Assembly: GCF_003945595.2 (NCBI RefSeq)
Contig: NW_024104367.1
Coordinates: 856,851 to 920,850, forward strand
Reading direction: 5' to 3'
Length of the DNA stretch: 64,000 bases
From: Pipra filicauda
Taxonomy: Eukaryota; Chordata; Aves; Passeriformes; Pipridae
Part shown: one piece after another, positions 1 to 12,641 of the stretch
Position numbering within the stretch: the first letter of the stretch is position 1
Layout: every line of letters begins with the position of its first letter
The notes under the pieces: model-generated
What the model saw: the letters and a program-made list of their open reading frames with translations, nothing else
Database searches by the model: none
What the model was told of the DNA's origin: nothing
Position numbers and translations under genes: made by a program

Positions 1-93
1 AATAACATGAGATGTCTGGATATTGCTGAATAAACACAGTTTTTCCTTCCTCCGGAGACAGGCAAATAAAAACAAATGAACCAAAACAGATGG

Positions 94-197
94 CACAGAA
101 TCATAAAGGTTGGAAAAGACCTCCAAGATCATCCAGTCCAACCATTAACCCAGCACTGCCAGGTCCACCAATCTACATGTTTTTTGAACACTTCCAG
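94..197 (-). repeat. CR1 LINE 3' fragment
   Basis: Short CR1 tail read from its 3' end: a GAATCATAAAGGTTGGAAAA start, then CCAAGATCATCCAGTCCAACC and a GCCAGGTCCACCA block. It skips part of the usual sequence before CATGTTTTTTGAACACTTCC. It belongs to the same subtype as the copies near 6.9 and 48.3 kb. It has no coding capacity; the small ORF over it is a chance frame. Confidence 0.85.
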
Positions 198-1028
198 CAT
201 GTTATAACATTTATGTCTAGGACTGCTAAAAGTGAGAAAACAAATGCAAGCAGAGAACTCATGTTCCCAAAACTGGAAGAACCACCTGCTTCATCTCCTG
301 CCCATGCAGGATCACTCTCAAGAGCATAGCAGTTGACTTAATCAGAGGTGGTATATTTATTGCCAAGCACCTTCTATCATGTGCAGAGATTTCACTCAGC
401 TCAATAATGAAGACAATCACTTCAAATCACAACAGTCTAATACCCATTAATTGTATTTGTCATAATAACATTAATCCTGATGAGCCAATGTACAGTATTA
501 AGATGACCACCATCTTTATGGTGTTCTTGTTGCTGTTCAGTGCTCAGTAAACTAAATCTTTGCTATCAAAGGACATTTATAAACAAACAATCCCACGCTT
601 ATAGGGCTTCTTGAACACCATATCAAGCATTAAATGAGGTTGCTATTAAGGTGGGTTCCAACAAACCTGCTGATGAAGCTGAGACTTTCCAGGCTGCAGC
701 AAGATGAAAGCAGAAAGAATTTAACAAATATCACTGTGCCTTATCTAACAGTGGTACAGATCAGCTGGCTTTGACACAGTGAGTCCAGTGTTATTATACC
801 CACAAAAGTGACAGCACAAACAAGCCCACTGAGTGTTGCTGATGTGCTCAGAAGTACGGGAAAGTCACACTCACAGTCATTATCCCTACACACATCCAGC
901 CTTCAGAGAAGCCTGTAATTTCCCCATCATCACATCCCTCTAAGAAATGAGGGATTAACGTCCTCATTAGAAAGATGGAGGAGGAGTGGAAGTTGGAAGA
1001 TGAATGACTGCACTGTGTGACAGGGCTG
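198..1028. other. Unique non-coding stretch
   Basis: AT-rich sequence without recognisable repeats or credible exons. Nothing specific is seen in it. Confidence 0.5.
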
Positions 1029-1515
1029 CTGAGGCTGGCAGGGCCCTCTGGAGACTCTAATCCAACCACCTGCTCCAAGTAGTGTCAGAGGAGGGTGCTC
1101 AGGACCAGGGCCTGACATTGCATTTGAATGTCATATGGAAAAAGACTCCAAAACTCTCTGGGAAACAAGCATCAGTGTTTGCACCTTCCCTGTGAATAAG
1201 GTTTTTCCTTATATTTATAAGGAAATACAGGAATTTTCTGTATTTCACTTTGTGTCCACGGGCATTTCGCTTTGGTCACTGGACACCTCTGAGGAGATTC
1301 TGACTGTATCTCCTTTACTCCCCCACACCGGGTGCTTACACACCCTAATAAGATGTTGGTCCTCTTTGTGGCCAGGACACATTGATGGCTCACCTGTTGC
1401 CCACCAGCACCCCCAGGTCTTTCTCTGCAAACTGCTTTCCAGCCAGCTCCCAGCTCGTGCTGGTGCATGGGGTTGTTCCTCCTCCCTGGGTGCAGCCCTT
1501 CTGCCACGTTTCTTG
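1029..1515 (-). repeat. Old degraded CR1 LINE fragment
   Basis: A diverged CR1 on the minus strand. In order along the plus strand: a CTCTGGAGACTCTAATCCAACC-like 3' end, a GTTTTTCCTTATATTTA block, a GTCACTGGACACCTCTGAGGA block, then CACCAGCACCCCCAGGTCTTTC and CTGGTGCATGGGGTTGTTCCTCC, which correspond to the C-terminal part of the reverse-transcriptase frame. Several segments are missing, and the minus-strand ORFs across it are broken. The divergence suggests a much older copy than those at 30-32 kb. Confidence 0.75.
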
Positions 1516-3499
1516 CCTTCCTGAATGTGAGGATGGACAATTCCTGATCTTAGAGGAGGTGATCCTTGAAAGCCATTCAGTGGATACCCCATTCATTAGC
1601 AATCAGTAGGTGTGTCTGCAATGGAAGGAGCAGACAGGACATTGTGCCTGCATGGGGAGGTGACCAGAAGGAAGGCTGGACACATCCAAAAACTGTGCAT
1701 TTGCATTGTCACTACAATACATCCGATAGGACATGTCAACAACTTTATGAACACAGGCTGCTCGTGTCTGGCCAGCTCAGAGCTCAGCAGAATGAAATGG
1801 GGTGTCTTGACGTCTGTAGTGTGGTTTTCTGTCAGTCAAAATCAGGGTCTAGATGTTTTCTGCCATGTTCAAACTATGTCAAACTCTGCAGGGGGATGTA
1901 GCTTCTCTGTTATTCTAAAGGGTAAAGATGGAGTCTAGGAAGAGAGTCTATCCCTTCAGCCCTCAGTGTCTGGGCTGCTACATTTATTCCATTTCTAGGG
2001 CAGCTGATGCATCTGGACAAATAGAAAAAGCCAGAAAAAGTTCATCAGAACTGTTGCTTAACACAGATTTTACTGTCCTTCAAGCTTGAAAATTAAATCA
2101 ATAATTTTTATCCAGGTCACAACATCTTTTTATCCAGGTCATGACATCGACCCTTGCTCAAGTCCCGTAGGAGTTAAGTTGTATCCCTCTAAAAATTCTG
2201 CAGGCCTAGTCTTAGATCCTAAAAATCAAAATAATGGGCAGCTGTGCAGATACCACAACCTTACTGGGCCAGGTAAAGGCAGCAAACCCTCCTTTCACCA
2301 GCCCAGCAGAAGGAACCCACATTGCAAATCCTGTAAAGGCAAATCTCCCAAAACCTTGTAGATAAAATGAGCCTAGAAGATAAAATGAGTCTGAAAATTA
2401 TGCATTTTTCTTCATGCTCTCAGGACCTAACATTAACTAAGTTCTGCTCTTAAACCAATTGCTTCCTGCTTGACATTTATCTGTAGCTTTGGCTCTAAAA
2501 GTCTATTTGCACCGTCTGTTCTGTTTTCCTGGAGGGAAATTACCATCTGTATTTGCCATTGTTTGATGATTAGCTACAAGTAGTATCACACACTGCTTTT
2601 TCAGGTGTTTGCTCTGGAGAAAGATTCACCTGTTTTAGTGGTTTGACTTATTATAGATTTTAATTCTAATTAATCCAAAACTTTCCGTTCTAAAGAGCTT
2701 GTTTTCTCCCAGTGGCAATGGTTTCCAGCCATATTGTACAGTTGTGGGGTACCACTATCAGGAGTGACTGTGAAAAGCATGTTGAGGTCCACTGAGTTGG
2801 CAAAAGCCAAAGCCCAGACCACAACTCCCTGTTTGCAAAAGATGCGGTTCATTATCCTTGCCTCATACTTGCTAACTGCTCTTGGCACTACAAAAACATC
2901 AAAAACACATATGGAAAGAAACTATAGTGGATTTCTATGCTGAGAAAACAATATTTCAAAACCATATTTCACTGTAACACTCATGTGGCTGCTCTTAGAG
3001 TCTCTGCAGAAGAAGGGGAAATCAAGACATTCTTGATGAAAGAAGGCTCTGCTTGAGAGCAGTGGCTTGGAAAATTAATTTTAAAAAAATTGAAAGCACC
3101 AAAATAGTACTGCCTCTGATTTTTCTGTTCCTTCTCTGTCTATTAAGGGGCTTCGTCCTTCTGGATGAAGCTATTACTATATAACACTTTTTTTCCACAG
3201 AAGGTACAAGAAATTGCTGGCCAAGTTCTCCCTTCAAGTAGTGAGAATTCTGTACTGGTGGCACAGGAAAAGAGAGAAGTGAAAAAGAGCTTTCTTAAAT
3301 GTACAAAAAAACAGCTTAGTGAGGGTATAACAAGAACTTCAGTGCTTGCTAACAAATTTTGTAAGTTCTGCACTTGGCCACCCATGGTCAAAAGATTAGG
3401 GAAATCGTCAGCTCAGCGCATGAAAAGCGGGACTCTCAAACCCAAGAGCAGATTTAGACTGAGCTCCATAGCTTTGTTTCAGAGGAAAACAGAGACTAT
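1516..3499. other. Unique non-coding stretch
   Basis: No gene or known repeat is seen. It holds one small tandem duplication (annotated separately at 2105-2148). The ORFs here have no recognisable protein similarity. Confidence 0.5.
2105..2148. repeat. 22-bp tandem duplication, two copies
   Basis: Two adjacent 22-bp units (2105-2126 and 2127-2148) each begin TTTTTATCCAGGTCA and end ACATC, differing at two positions. This is a small local duplication, probably from replication slippage. Confidence 0.8.
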
Positions 3500-3773
3500 T
3501 TACAAGAACATGTAGTGACAGGACAAGGGGGAATGGCCTCAAACCGAAGTAGAGTAGGTTTAGGTTGGATTCTTCCCTGGGAGGTTGGTGAGGCCCTGGC
3601 ACAGGTTGCCCAGAGAAGCTGTGGCTGTCTCATCCCTGGAAGTGTCCAAGGCCAGGCTGGACCGGGCTTGGAGAAACCTGGTCTAGTGGAAGGTGTCCCT
3701 GCCCATGGTAGGGGGATGGAATGAGATAATCTTGAAGGTCCCTTCCAACCCAAACCATTCTGTGATTCTATGA
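3500..3773 (+). repeat. CR1 LINE 3' end
   Basis: Plus-strand CR1. It runs from GTAGTGACAGGACAAGGGGG through GGCACAGGTTGCCCAGAGAAGC and CCTGCCCATGG to the 3' tail CATTCTGTGATTCTATGA. It is truncated at the 5' side and covers the last codons of ORF2 plus the 3' UTR. A short deletion removes the usual block between the dissociated 'TAGGTTGGAT' and 'TTCTTCCCTGGGAGG' parts. No intact frame remains. Confidence 0.92.
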
Positions 3774-6700
3774 AGAACTGCCTTCACCCTGAGGGGATGA
3801 CAGTGTAGGCAGGTGGTTCCTCCACATTAGTGGTGAGGACTACAGGGAATTTTTGTGTATGCAGCTACTGTTGCTTCTCTCCTCCTGTTGTTTGCTTCTG
3901 CTCCTTTCCAGGGTCATAAAGCCAGCTCAGTAGTACACCTACCATCTGCATATTCATTACTCAGGTGAACAGAAATGTGATGTATTGATGCCTAAGCAGC
4001 AACAGACAGCTGTGTGTCATGACCAGCAGCCCAAAGACCACAGCACCCTTTAAAACACAGCATCCACCTTTAGGAATTATTATTCTGCATTTGCTGGTTG
4101 GTTCCCCTCTTGTTAAGGTGCTGCATTCAGCATGCAGATAGCACATGCTTATCTGGTAAACCTAGAGCTGCAGCAGCCTGCAAATTGCCTCTGCACTGCG
4201 TTAGCAAAGTAGAAGCATCCTGGATGTGCTAAGCCTGATCTCCAGTGAACTCTGCCTGTGTCTTCTCTCTCCCTATAGCACTTCAACCCTTTGTGCCATT
4301 TTTCACCTTGCCCTTTTCTTAGGTTTGCATGCTCCCCTACAAACTGAAAGGACATGAGTCAAAATAATCAGAGGCATCAGGAATAATCAGAAGCACCACG
4401 AACCCCCACCTTCACAACAAAAATTCAACAGTGTGTTTGAGCACAGCTTGTCACTGTTATAACACCTCTCTGTGCAGAAAATAAGAGCACAGCAGGACCG
4501 AGTGAAAAAGTAAAGTAATAAATATAGATAAGCACATTAAAAAAATAATTTAAAAATAAGGAAATTACGTGAGGTTTTATGTCACCTATTTTTTTTTAAT
4601 ATCTAAATCTTGTCTGCCCAGAAAAGAAAATGTCACCCCCATGGTTTGTATTTCTCTGTTTAAAATACTCCAGACTGTAATTATCACCCTTTACTGTGAA
4701 ACCAAACCTTGAATTTTTTTGATCTTTGGTATTATTTACTGAAGCTGTCCCTTACTCAATAACAATCTCATAATAAAAACTATAATCAATATCTTATTAT
4801 GGGATTTTTTTTGAGATAAATTGGCTTTTATTCCACAGAAACCTATACATTTTCTTGTTTTAGAGAGCCTTTTCTCTCTGGATATCTACTCCCTTTTCGT
4901 TTAATCTCAAATCAAAAACCAGATCCAATGATTTATTTTTAAAGGAAGCAAAACAAATGGAATTTTTAGAAGAAGAAGAATGTCGGTACAGTGGGATCCA
5001 AGAGACCTAAATGCTCTCATCTGGCTGTGACATGAGAGATCTGACACTGAAGGCATTTCAAGCTGTAGTCACCTCTTCCTTTTCAGCAGTGGTTCTACTG
5101 TGTCTTCTACTGAAATAAAATGGGTAAGTTTTTTGTTGCAGCTCAACTATAAAAACGAAAGAGGAGAAGGTATGAGAAACGAACTGTGGAGCAATACTGA
5201 ACTTTTGTGCATGTTGATTACTGCAAACAATATTCCAGAAAGGGAGAGCTCACAGCCCCTGTGAAAAACTCTTATAAATTGTGAAAAATTCAAAATCCAG
5301 AGCAGACATCTTGCTGTCAACCTGACTTTCCCGAGTCATTGTCCTCAATTAGCATTAAAAAAATAAATTATCCTTTTTTGTTCCTTATTCTGTTAAAGCT
5401 GTAAAGAAAGAACTGCAATGTGCAATCAAAATGAATGGCCAGTATTTAGGAGTGAACCTGTAGCAAAGGAAAAGTCAATAAGTTTTATTATTATAATTGA
5501 TGGGCAGTAAGGTCACAGTAAGGATACTCTAAAATCTTTAAAGAAGTCTTTATCACAACCTTCATTAAACAAAAAAAATATGTGCAGCTCGAAAGAGTCA
5601 ACAAATTACATTCAGACTATTATGTAATATGTTAAAATAATAGAAATTAAATTGGGAAGCTTCCAGCTGCAGTTTAAGACTGAACTGAAGTGCGATGGAT
5701 GGGTTCTGAGATATGAAACTCATTGGAATAAATGAGGTAAAAGGATGAAATGACAAGAAACTGTTTAGAACCACGAATATGCTTGATGGGAAAAGGAAAT
5801 GGGAAAAGTAGCAGACTGAAATTGCGGAGCAGGAGGCATCTTTACTGTCACGTTGCTGCTCTCTCAATTTGATGCTCAAGTTCACACGGTCTGTGAGTCA
5901 CTGTGTGCTGCAGGTCTTCCCTAAGCTACATGTGTTTGGCCAGAGAAATCAAAAGCAAAGAAATCAGTGTTCATATTGTGCCTTTTTTCTATGGACAAGA
6001 CTGAGATAGACGTGGTTTCCACCAGCCTCCTGTTTCTAACTCACTACACCCATGAGCACCAAGGAAGCCAAATTCACCATGGCACAGCACTCATGGCTTA
6101 CATGGCACAAGCTTATCTTGATCCTGCATCAAAATTTCCCTCCTCTCCAGAGGCTTTTCCAAGGTTTCCCACATCACCAGCTGAGCAGACAGATAAATTC
6201 AGCATCCCTCTTTCATTTATTCCACTGCCAAGGTGAAGTAGTCAGAGGCAAAATTCTTCCCTGCTATACCCTCTTACAAACTCACCAAGTGATCAGTTAT
6301 TGCTGCAAGGGGTTTAAAATCTGCATAAGGCTTTTATAAATCTTTTCTTTTTCACAGAGGTAGATGATATTTATGGTGTGTTTAGGAGCTGTGGGGAAAA
6401 AGGGATCGAAAATTTATGATAACCTTCCCATCCTGCAGTGTCCAGGACATTTTCAGTGCCTGGAAATGCTCAGCACTTTGGAGGAAGGCACTCTGAAGGG
6501 ATCTCAGTGCACCAGCCAACATTTGCTTCACGTTGCGCTAATATTTAAAACACAAATCTGTCAACAGATTAATTGGCACTGCCACTTTCCAGCAGTTTTA
6601 TGGGTACTTTAACCACTAGCAGTCAATTCCTAAAAGGAAGCATGTAACATTTAAATATGTGTGTACATGAGATAATGGCAATATTAAGCATCCTGAAGAA

Positions 6701-6907
6701 AAGGCAGAATTGTTATCATGCTGTTCTGGTGCTGAATTCCCAATGCTTCCTGCTTTCTCTAGAGAGGTGTTGACAGAAAGAGGTTGTCAAAAATATTTAG
6801 AAGTTACCTGGGCACTTTTTCCCATGGCAAAGACATTGATATCAAGGACTAAACATGAACTGCAATGAGCAAGGAAGGAGAGATTTTAGATAATGAAAAA
6901 AGCTGTT
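3774..6907. other. Unique AT-rich non-coding stretch
   Basis: About 3.1 kb without CR1. It is strongly AT-rich around 4.5-5.6 kb, with several short A and T runs. No exon with convincing splice sites and no RNA gene is seen. Confidence 0.5.
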
Positions 6908-7577
6908 TCATAGAATCATTGAATCATAAAGGCTGGAAAAGACTTCTGATATCATCGAGTCCAACTGCTAATCCCACAATGCCAGGTCCACCATTAAACC
7001 ACATCCCCAAGTGCCATATCCACATGTCCTTTGAACACTTTCAGGGTCAGTGATCCCACCACTTCCTTGGACAGCCTGTTCCAATGTTTGACCACCCTAT
7101 CAGTGAAAGAATTTTTCCTAATATCCAACTGAAACCTCCCCTGGCACAGTCCCCTGACAGGATGAGGCCATCCTGTCGCTTGTTACCTGGGAAAAGAGAC
7201 TGACCCCCACCTGGCTACAGCCTCCTTTAGTTAGTTGTAGAGAGAAATAAGGTCACTCCCCGAACCTCCTTTCCTCCAGGCTGAGCCCCTCCAGCTCCCT
7301 CAGCTGCTCCTCATCAGATCTGTGCTCCAGACCCTTCCCCAGCTCCATTGTCCTGCTCTGGACACACTCCAGCACCTCAATGTCTTTCTTGTCATCAGGT
7401 GCCCAAAATCGAATCCAGGATTCGAGATGTGGCCTCACCAGTGCCCAGCACAGAGGGACAATCACCGCCCTGGTCCTGCTGGCCACACTATTGCTGGTAC
7501 AGGCCAGGATGCCACTGGCCTCCTTGGCAACTTGGGCACACGCTGTCTCGTGTTCAGCCACTGCTGACCAACATCTG
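6908..7577 (-). repeat. CR1 LINE fragment, 670 bp
   Basis: Minus-strand CR1 starting with the doubled ATAGAATCATTGAATCATAA tail. It continues through the GCCAGGTCCACC subtype block and into ORF2. The minus-strand frame at 7253-7585 encodes the reverse-transcriptase C-terminal region: residues similar to VRPHLE...[13 protein letters not shown]...R and [26 protein letters not shown]. It ends abruptly at the block that normally reads into the 'dispute of three domains' linker, so it is 5'-truncated. The frame is broken downstream, so it is non-functional. Confidence 0.92.
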
Positions 7578-8506
7578 TAATACACGTGAGTTGCATGACA
7601 TTACAAGAAATTAGTTGCAGTGCTCTACCCTGCCCATGTCACCATGACTTGAAGAAGGATTCATTTCAACTTACCATACCAAAACTTGGGCATCTCTTAC
7701 AATCAGTTGATCAGGCTCATTCAGCAGCCAGTGGTGACAAAAAAAATCACAGGAAAAAAAAGCAGTTCTTGGATTCCTATTTTATGATGCAATGGATCAT
7801 TCTCTGGAGATTCTCCTATCCCTTTTCCACTCACTATTGAGGGAACCTACACAGTTAGATTTCACCTCGTGTTTAAAAGCTGAAATTAGGTGGGGGGAAT
7901 CTTACCTCTGATATATGGCACCACTCAAACCTCACTCACTTAAATACACAGTGGCTTTCCCACCTGTTTTAACAGGCACATGACAGTTAATTATGGGAAG
8001 AATTAAGTGAAGTGGGCATAGGTTAATACATGGGCTTGCTCAGATATGTGATCTGTGCCAATAGATCTGGGAAAATTTTGCAAGAGTGATAAACACTACA
8101 GTGCATAATCCCATTGCTCCACTTCACTAGCCAAGCACATATCAGTTTCAGGAGCAGTGATACAACCTTATTTGCTCTGCAGAGAGATAAAATCCACAAA
8201 CCATTCAGAAAGAGAGGAAAATGGGCACAGAGAAAGAGACTGCAGGCCCTAATTGATCCTTCACTAAATGTATTTACTTTGTTCTTGTTCCCTGGTCAAT
8301 TCATTAGCTCACACTTAGCACCATTCTTTGGTCAAATGCTCGGGGAGGAAATAAATTGAAGCAATTTGTTCTAGAACTCATAAAATACTGTTGTATGTCC
8401 ACCTTTTGACTATACAAGACATGAAAGCAAAGTTACACTTTGGAAGAGAAATAGTTCCCTCCTTGGCCTCTGGAGATTTTCTAGAAGAAACTCACACAAA
8501 TACATG

Positions 8507-8535
8507 TTTGTGTGTGTGTGTCTGTGCACGTGTGG
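8507..8535. repeat. Short TG-rich microsatellite
   Basis: An interrupted (TG)n run, about 29 bp long, with CTGTGCACGTG near its right end. It is too short to be notable beyond possible length polymorphism. Confidence 0.7.
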
Positions 8536-9715
8536 CAATGTAAGGGACTTAACAATTTCATGGTGTCACTACTCCACTACAAAGAGCTTAAGGACAAAAT
8601 ATAATCTAGACAAAGTTTTCTGCCAACCTTTCAGACTTTTCTGCTGGAGTCTTTCTCATTGGCACTGCAAATTAGATGGGGTTAATCATCCCTCTTGTGC
8701 TCCATCACATTTCCTTCCTCAACCAGAGGGTGAGTAAATGTGGTACAACTGCATTTCATGTTTATAAAGACTCAGAGCTCTTAATTTTACTTTTAATTTT
8801 AAGCAATCAAGTAATACCTGTGTTCATTCAGCAGCTGTTCTGTGCTTCTTTGGTGGGTACTTGCCCATTTGGGAGCCAGACCATATTTCTGCAACATATA
8901 AACAGAAAGGATTTTGATATTTACCACTGAGGAAACTTCTTAAGTTTACTTAGTTACCCTTCCAAGCCATCACTCTTTATTTAATGTGTGTTTTCTGGAT
9001 GTATCTTAGGTCTGTTTCTTCACTGTGGATTTCTGTAATTAACATTTCACTTAAAGCTCAGCATGATTATTTGACATTACACCTGGAGCCTGAACTGAAA
9101 CATTAATTTATAAAAGAAGAAATGAAGACAGATTTTGAGATATTTGCTCCTTACTTTTATTTCCCTTGCTGGACTGTTATTGAACACATTCCTTTCACCT
9201 GTAGTGCAATGTTCTAAATGCCAGTAGCTGTAGTTGCCTGTTTGAACTCCAGAAATGGGAAATTTTTGAACTTCCAAAAGAGTCTTTGATCCTCTAAGAG
9301 CTCATTAAAGTTCCTCCTGAATACAACACTCTATTTCTGCAATCACTTTGCCAATTAATGCTAATGTCAGTTCTTAGTAAATGTGTGAGATGCCATGACC
9401 TGGTTATTTAGAATAACAGGCTATTACTGCTATTGACAAAGGAGCTACTTCAATTGAGCTTTGATAAGTATCTGCAAATAAATGGGCTCTGCATCATGTG
9501 TAAATTATTTAGAGAGACAAATTATCTCTTAGAGTTAATCTAAAAAAACCTTCTAGAGGCCCACTTGACTGGAAAGCTGGCATCATTCTCCCTTAGCCAG
9601 AGTCTTTCCAATGGAAGAGAAGAGCATTATTTCCAGGTGACAATTTTGAGGTTTTTTTTGGTTGAAGTCACCACTAAAATACACTTTCATTACATTTTTT
9701 CATCTCTCTGCACAG

Positions 9716-9829
9716 GGAATGAGAACGTCACCGATTTGGGGATTTCTGTCTTCCAAGGAAAGACAGCAGTGTTGATGAAGAGTTATAATGCCAAGGATAA
9801 ACCAGGCATGGTTATAATTAACACCTCCA
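9716..9829 (+). other. Possible isolated exon of an unidentified gene
   Basis: A pyrimidine-rich tract ending TCTCTCTGCACAG precedes the segment. It stays open for 114 bp, exactly 38 codons' worth, and is followed by GTATGTCC, a usable donor. Both junctions would be phase 1, so the exon could be included or skipped without a frameshift. The encoded peptide (NENVTDLGISVFQGK...) has mixed polar composition, two possible N-glycosylation sites (NVT and NTS), and no similarity I recognise. No neighbouring exon was found. It could equally be a chance ORF. Confidence 0.22.
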
Positions 9830-10303
9830 GTATGTCCATTCTCATTTCCTTCTAAATTGTGCTACAGCTTTATGCATTAGCAGAGCTCAGACATGAATTT
9901 ACAGCTTCAAGGCTCAAATAGACACAGCCTCTCCTAAATTGCATCAGAGCTTAAAATGCAATTATAAATCATGTATTTAATTATATTACAATCTTTTTGT
10001 ATACAGAGAACATTCCAGTTTGCATAATTAATAGGAAAGATAGAAAAAGCATCACGATGAACTCTCAGATCTCAAATATAACACATAATTTACCCAACGC
10101 AAGCAGCAAAGCCAAAACAGCAGTTCTCAAATTTCAGCTATGAACAGCAATGAACCCTCAGAATATATTTCACTCAAATTTTGAAAGTTGCAGTCAAGAA
10201 AGAAATTAGAGGAAATGCTGTTTGCAGAATTTATGAAGAAGGATGAGGTGAAACCATGCCTTCAGCTCTAAGACAAGATTTTTTTTCCCTACTGACCTTA
10301 CAG

Positions 10304-10462
10304 GATTCCCTGAGAGGTTGCGGAGTCTTCATCCATCCAGATAATTGAAACCCAAATAGACACAGTCCTTTGCAGTTTGCTTTCACTGGACCTGCTTGAG
10401 GGGGTTGTACTAGCTGAACTCCAGAGGTCCATTCCCATCTCAGCCATTCCATGATTCTGTGA
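10304..10462 (+). repeat. Old CR1 LINE 3' end
   Basis: Diverged plus-strand CR1 tail. A GAGAGGTTGCGGAGTCTTCATCC start is followed by a GACACAGTCCTTTGCA block, a CTGCTTGAGGGGGTTGTACTAG block, then CCAGAGGTCCATTCCCATCTC and the CATTCCATGATTCTGTGA end. Its subtype differs from the 'CCCTGCCCATGG' copies. Confidence 0.82.
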
Positions 10463-10653
10463 TGTTATGAACAGCTACCCCAGCATGACACAGAGAACAA
10501 CTATCGGTGTAAAATAATTCAGTGGGTTCTATTTGTAAGATCAAATTTCCTTTCACTGCAGCAGATCTGATGGGCATCCCTCACCCACCTTGTTGATGGA
10601 CTAGATGTGTTCCATTCAATCACACCCATGGAGTTGATGTCTCCGTGGGTAGT

Positions 10654-10891
10654 TAGAATCATAGAATGGCTTTGATTGGAAGGGAATTTAATCATCATAC
10701 AATTCCAATCCCACTGCCAAGGGCACTAGACCAGGTTGCTCAAAGCCCCATCCAACCTGGCCTTGAACACTTCCAGGGATGGGGCAGCCACAACTTCTCT
10801 GGGCAACGTGTTCCAGTGCTTTACCACCATCACAGCAAAGAATTTCTTCCAAATATCTAATCTAAACCTGCCCTCCCTCAGCTTAAAGCCA
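10654..10891 (-). repeat. CR1 LINE 3' end
   Basis: Minus-strand CR1 starting TAGAATCATAGAATGGCTTTG. It passes through CCAGGTTGCTCAAAGCCCC and GGCAACGTGTTCCAGTGC, and stops after the CTAAACCTGCCCTCCCTCAG block. The small minus-strand frame 10726-10938 covers the ORF2 C-terminal residues (KFFAVMVVKHWNTLPREVV...SLEVFKARLDGAL). Confidence 0.92.
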
Positions 10892-12641
10892 TAAGCAGCA
10901 GTAGTTGTACAGCTGTTGTACAATACAAGCATGTTCATTCCTGGAACTCAGAGTTTAGTTGAGAAAAAGCGGATTAAGACGAACCCAAGCAGGATCTTCA
11001 GTGCCCATATCTGAGGAGATCATGTATAAGAGAGCATGGAGCATGTGTTTCGTGCTTTAACAGCACCTGTCTTGCACTGACATCCAAGGAAAAAAAGCAG
11101 GAATCATGTTCTAAGAGAATTAGTGAAAGAAATCAATCTTATATACCCTTAGGAATACTTTTAGGAAAAATCAAGGATATGCCTGGAAGTGGTTTTTAGG
11201 TTTTCGGGTAATTTTAAGTGAGATTTTCAAAGACAAATGCAGCAGAATTGGATGGAGATTTTCAGAGTATTGCTTTGCCAGGAAACCAGTTATTCAGATA
11301 AAAACAGGTAACATGAAGCGAGACAAAGAAATAAAAGTTAAATAACAAAAGAATTAACCTTAATTTGCTCTAATTAACCTAGAGACAAATTAGTCTCTAC
11401 CACTGTATTCCGCCATCACAGTTTGGTTTTTATAAGTTATTTTTATTGGCCTATCCATCTTCACTTCGACTTTCTTTCTTAAGCCCTCATTACTATTCCA
11501 CAGCTCAATAGCTTTTTTTTTCCACTGGACATGTTAAATGGTGGAAAAATAAAATGGATCAATACAGCAACTCAATTAATTCCTCATCTTAAATTCTAAT
11601 AAAATCAATTTGGAGAAGTGTCGTATCGTTAAGCTTACATCATAATGCAGTAATTAGAAACAACTTTCATCTTGCTTATTCCTTTGAAGATTTTAATGGC
11701 AATCAATTAAACATGCCTTGCTTCTCCATTAAAGACTTTCAAAATGGAAATTGGATGAGAAGTTAAAGATAAGGTGCTGATTACAGAATCTTGCCATCCG
11801 CTCCCATTTCAGATATTCCCCCAAAAATGTGCAAACTCACCATTAAAAAGTTAGCATAAGCTAAGTCCCATTTTCATAGTAACCAGCAGTAAGTTTTCAG
11901 TTAATAGATCATGTTTTAATAGACTGGTGCAGTGCTTTGTGATTTACATATTTACCAAGCAGAAACTTTGGCACGACTCAATGAGCTCAATTTTTTTTTA
12001 GGTTTACACATAGACACCTTTAGGAGTTTAGCTACTCTTTTATTGAAAGGATGCAATTTAATATTCACTGTGTGCTATTGAATCAAAATTTCTCTGCAGG
12101 TCTTAGAGAGAAATGGATAAATTTTATATTCTCTTTCATTAACAGTAATAATTGCAGCTTAGTAGTGATCCCCCTATCCTAGATGTTGCACACAAAAAAA
12201 TTGAAAAAGACAACACCAGGTTCAAATTTTTTACAGTCTAGATACAAACCACCAGGTATCTCCATTAATTCTTCTTCTGCTAAGGATTTATGCCCAGAAG
12301 GAATTTACATTCAAAAAGAAAACATGCACACCCAGTCAATGGCTGAACACCCAATTAGCTGCTCTGTCTGTCCTCCGCTTCTCTCTGGCATCAGAGAAAT
12401 CCAACTTCCTTGACTGTTTGTGTTTCACCTTATTAAACTCCAGCAGCGTCTTTCCAGCACTGGGATGTCAGCACTGCACGTGCTGTTCCTGGTGGTGCCC
12501 CAGCAGGGCTGCATTGACCACACATCTTCACACCATCCCCCCTGTGTTATCACCCCATGATGCCTGAAACAGCACTTGGGGTTGTTTTTCAGGTTTGCTA
12601 AATTGTTCAGATTGTGTATATTAACACTTACACAACAAATT
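10892..12641. other. Unique AT-rich stretch with many TAAT cores
   Basis: Repeat-free. Between about 11.3 and 12.18 kb it is rich in TAATTA/ATTAAT-type cores and lacks low-complexity runs. That pattern is often seen in homeodomain-bound conserved non-coding DNA, but conservation cannot be judged here. No exon was recognised. Confidence 0.4.

Larger units (their letters stand above)
7578..10303. other. Unique non-coding stretch
   Basis: AT-rich sequence. It contains a short TG-rich microsatellite (8507-8535) and an exon-like segment (9716-9829), both listed separately. Nothing else is recognised. Confidence 0.5.
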
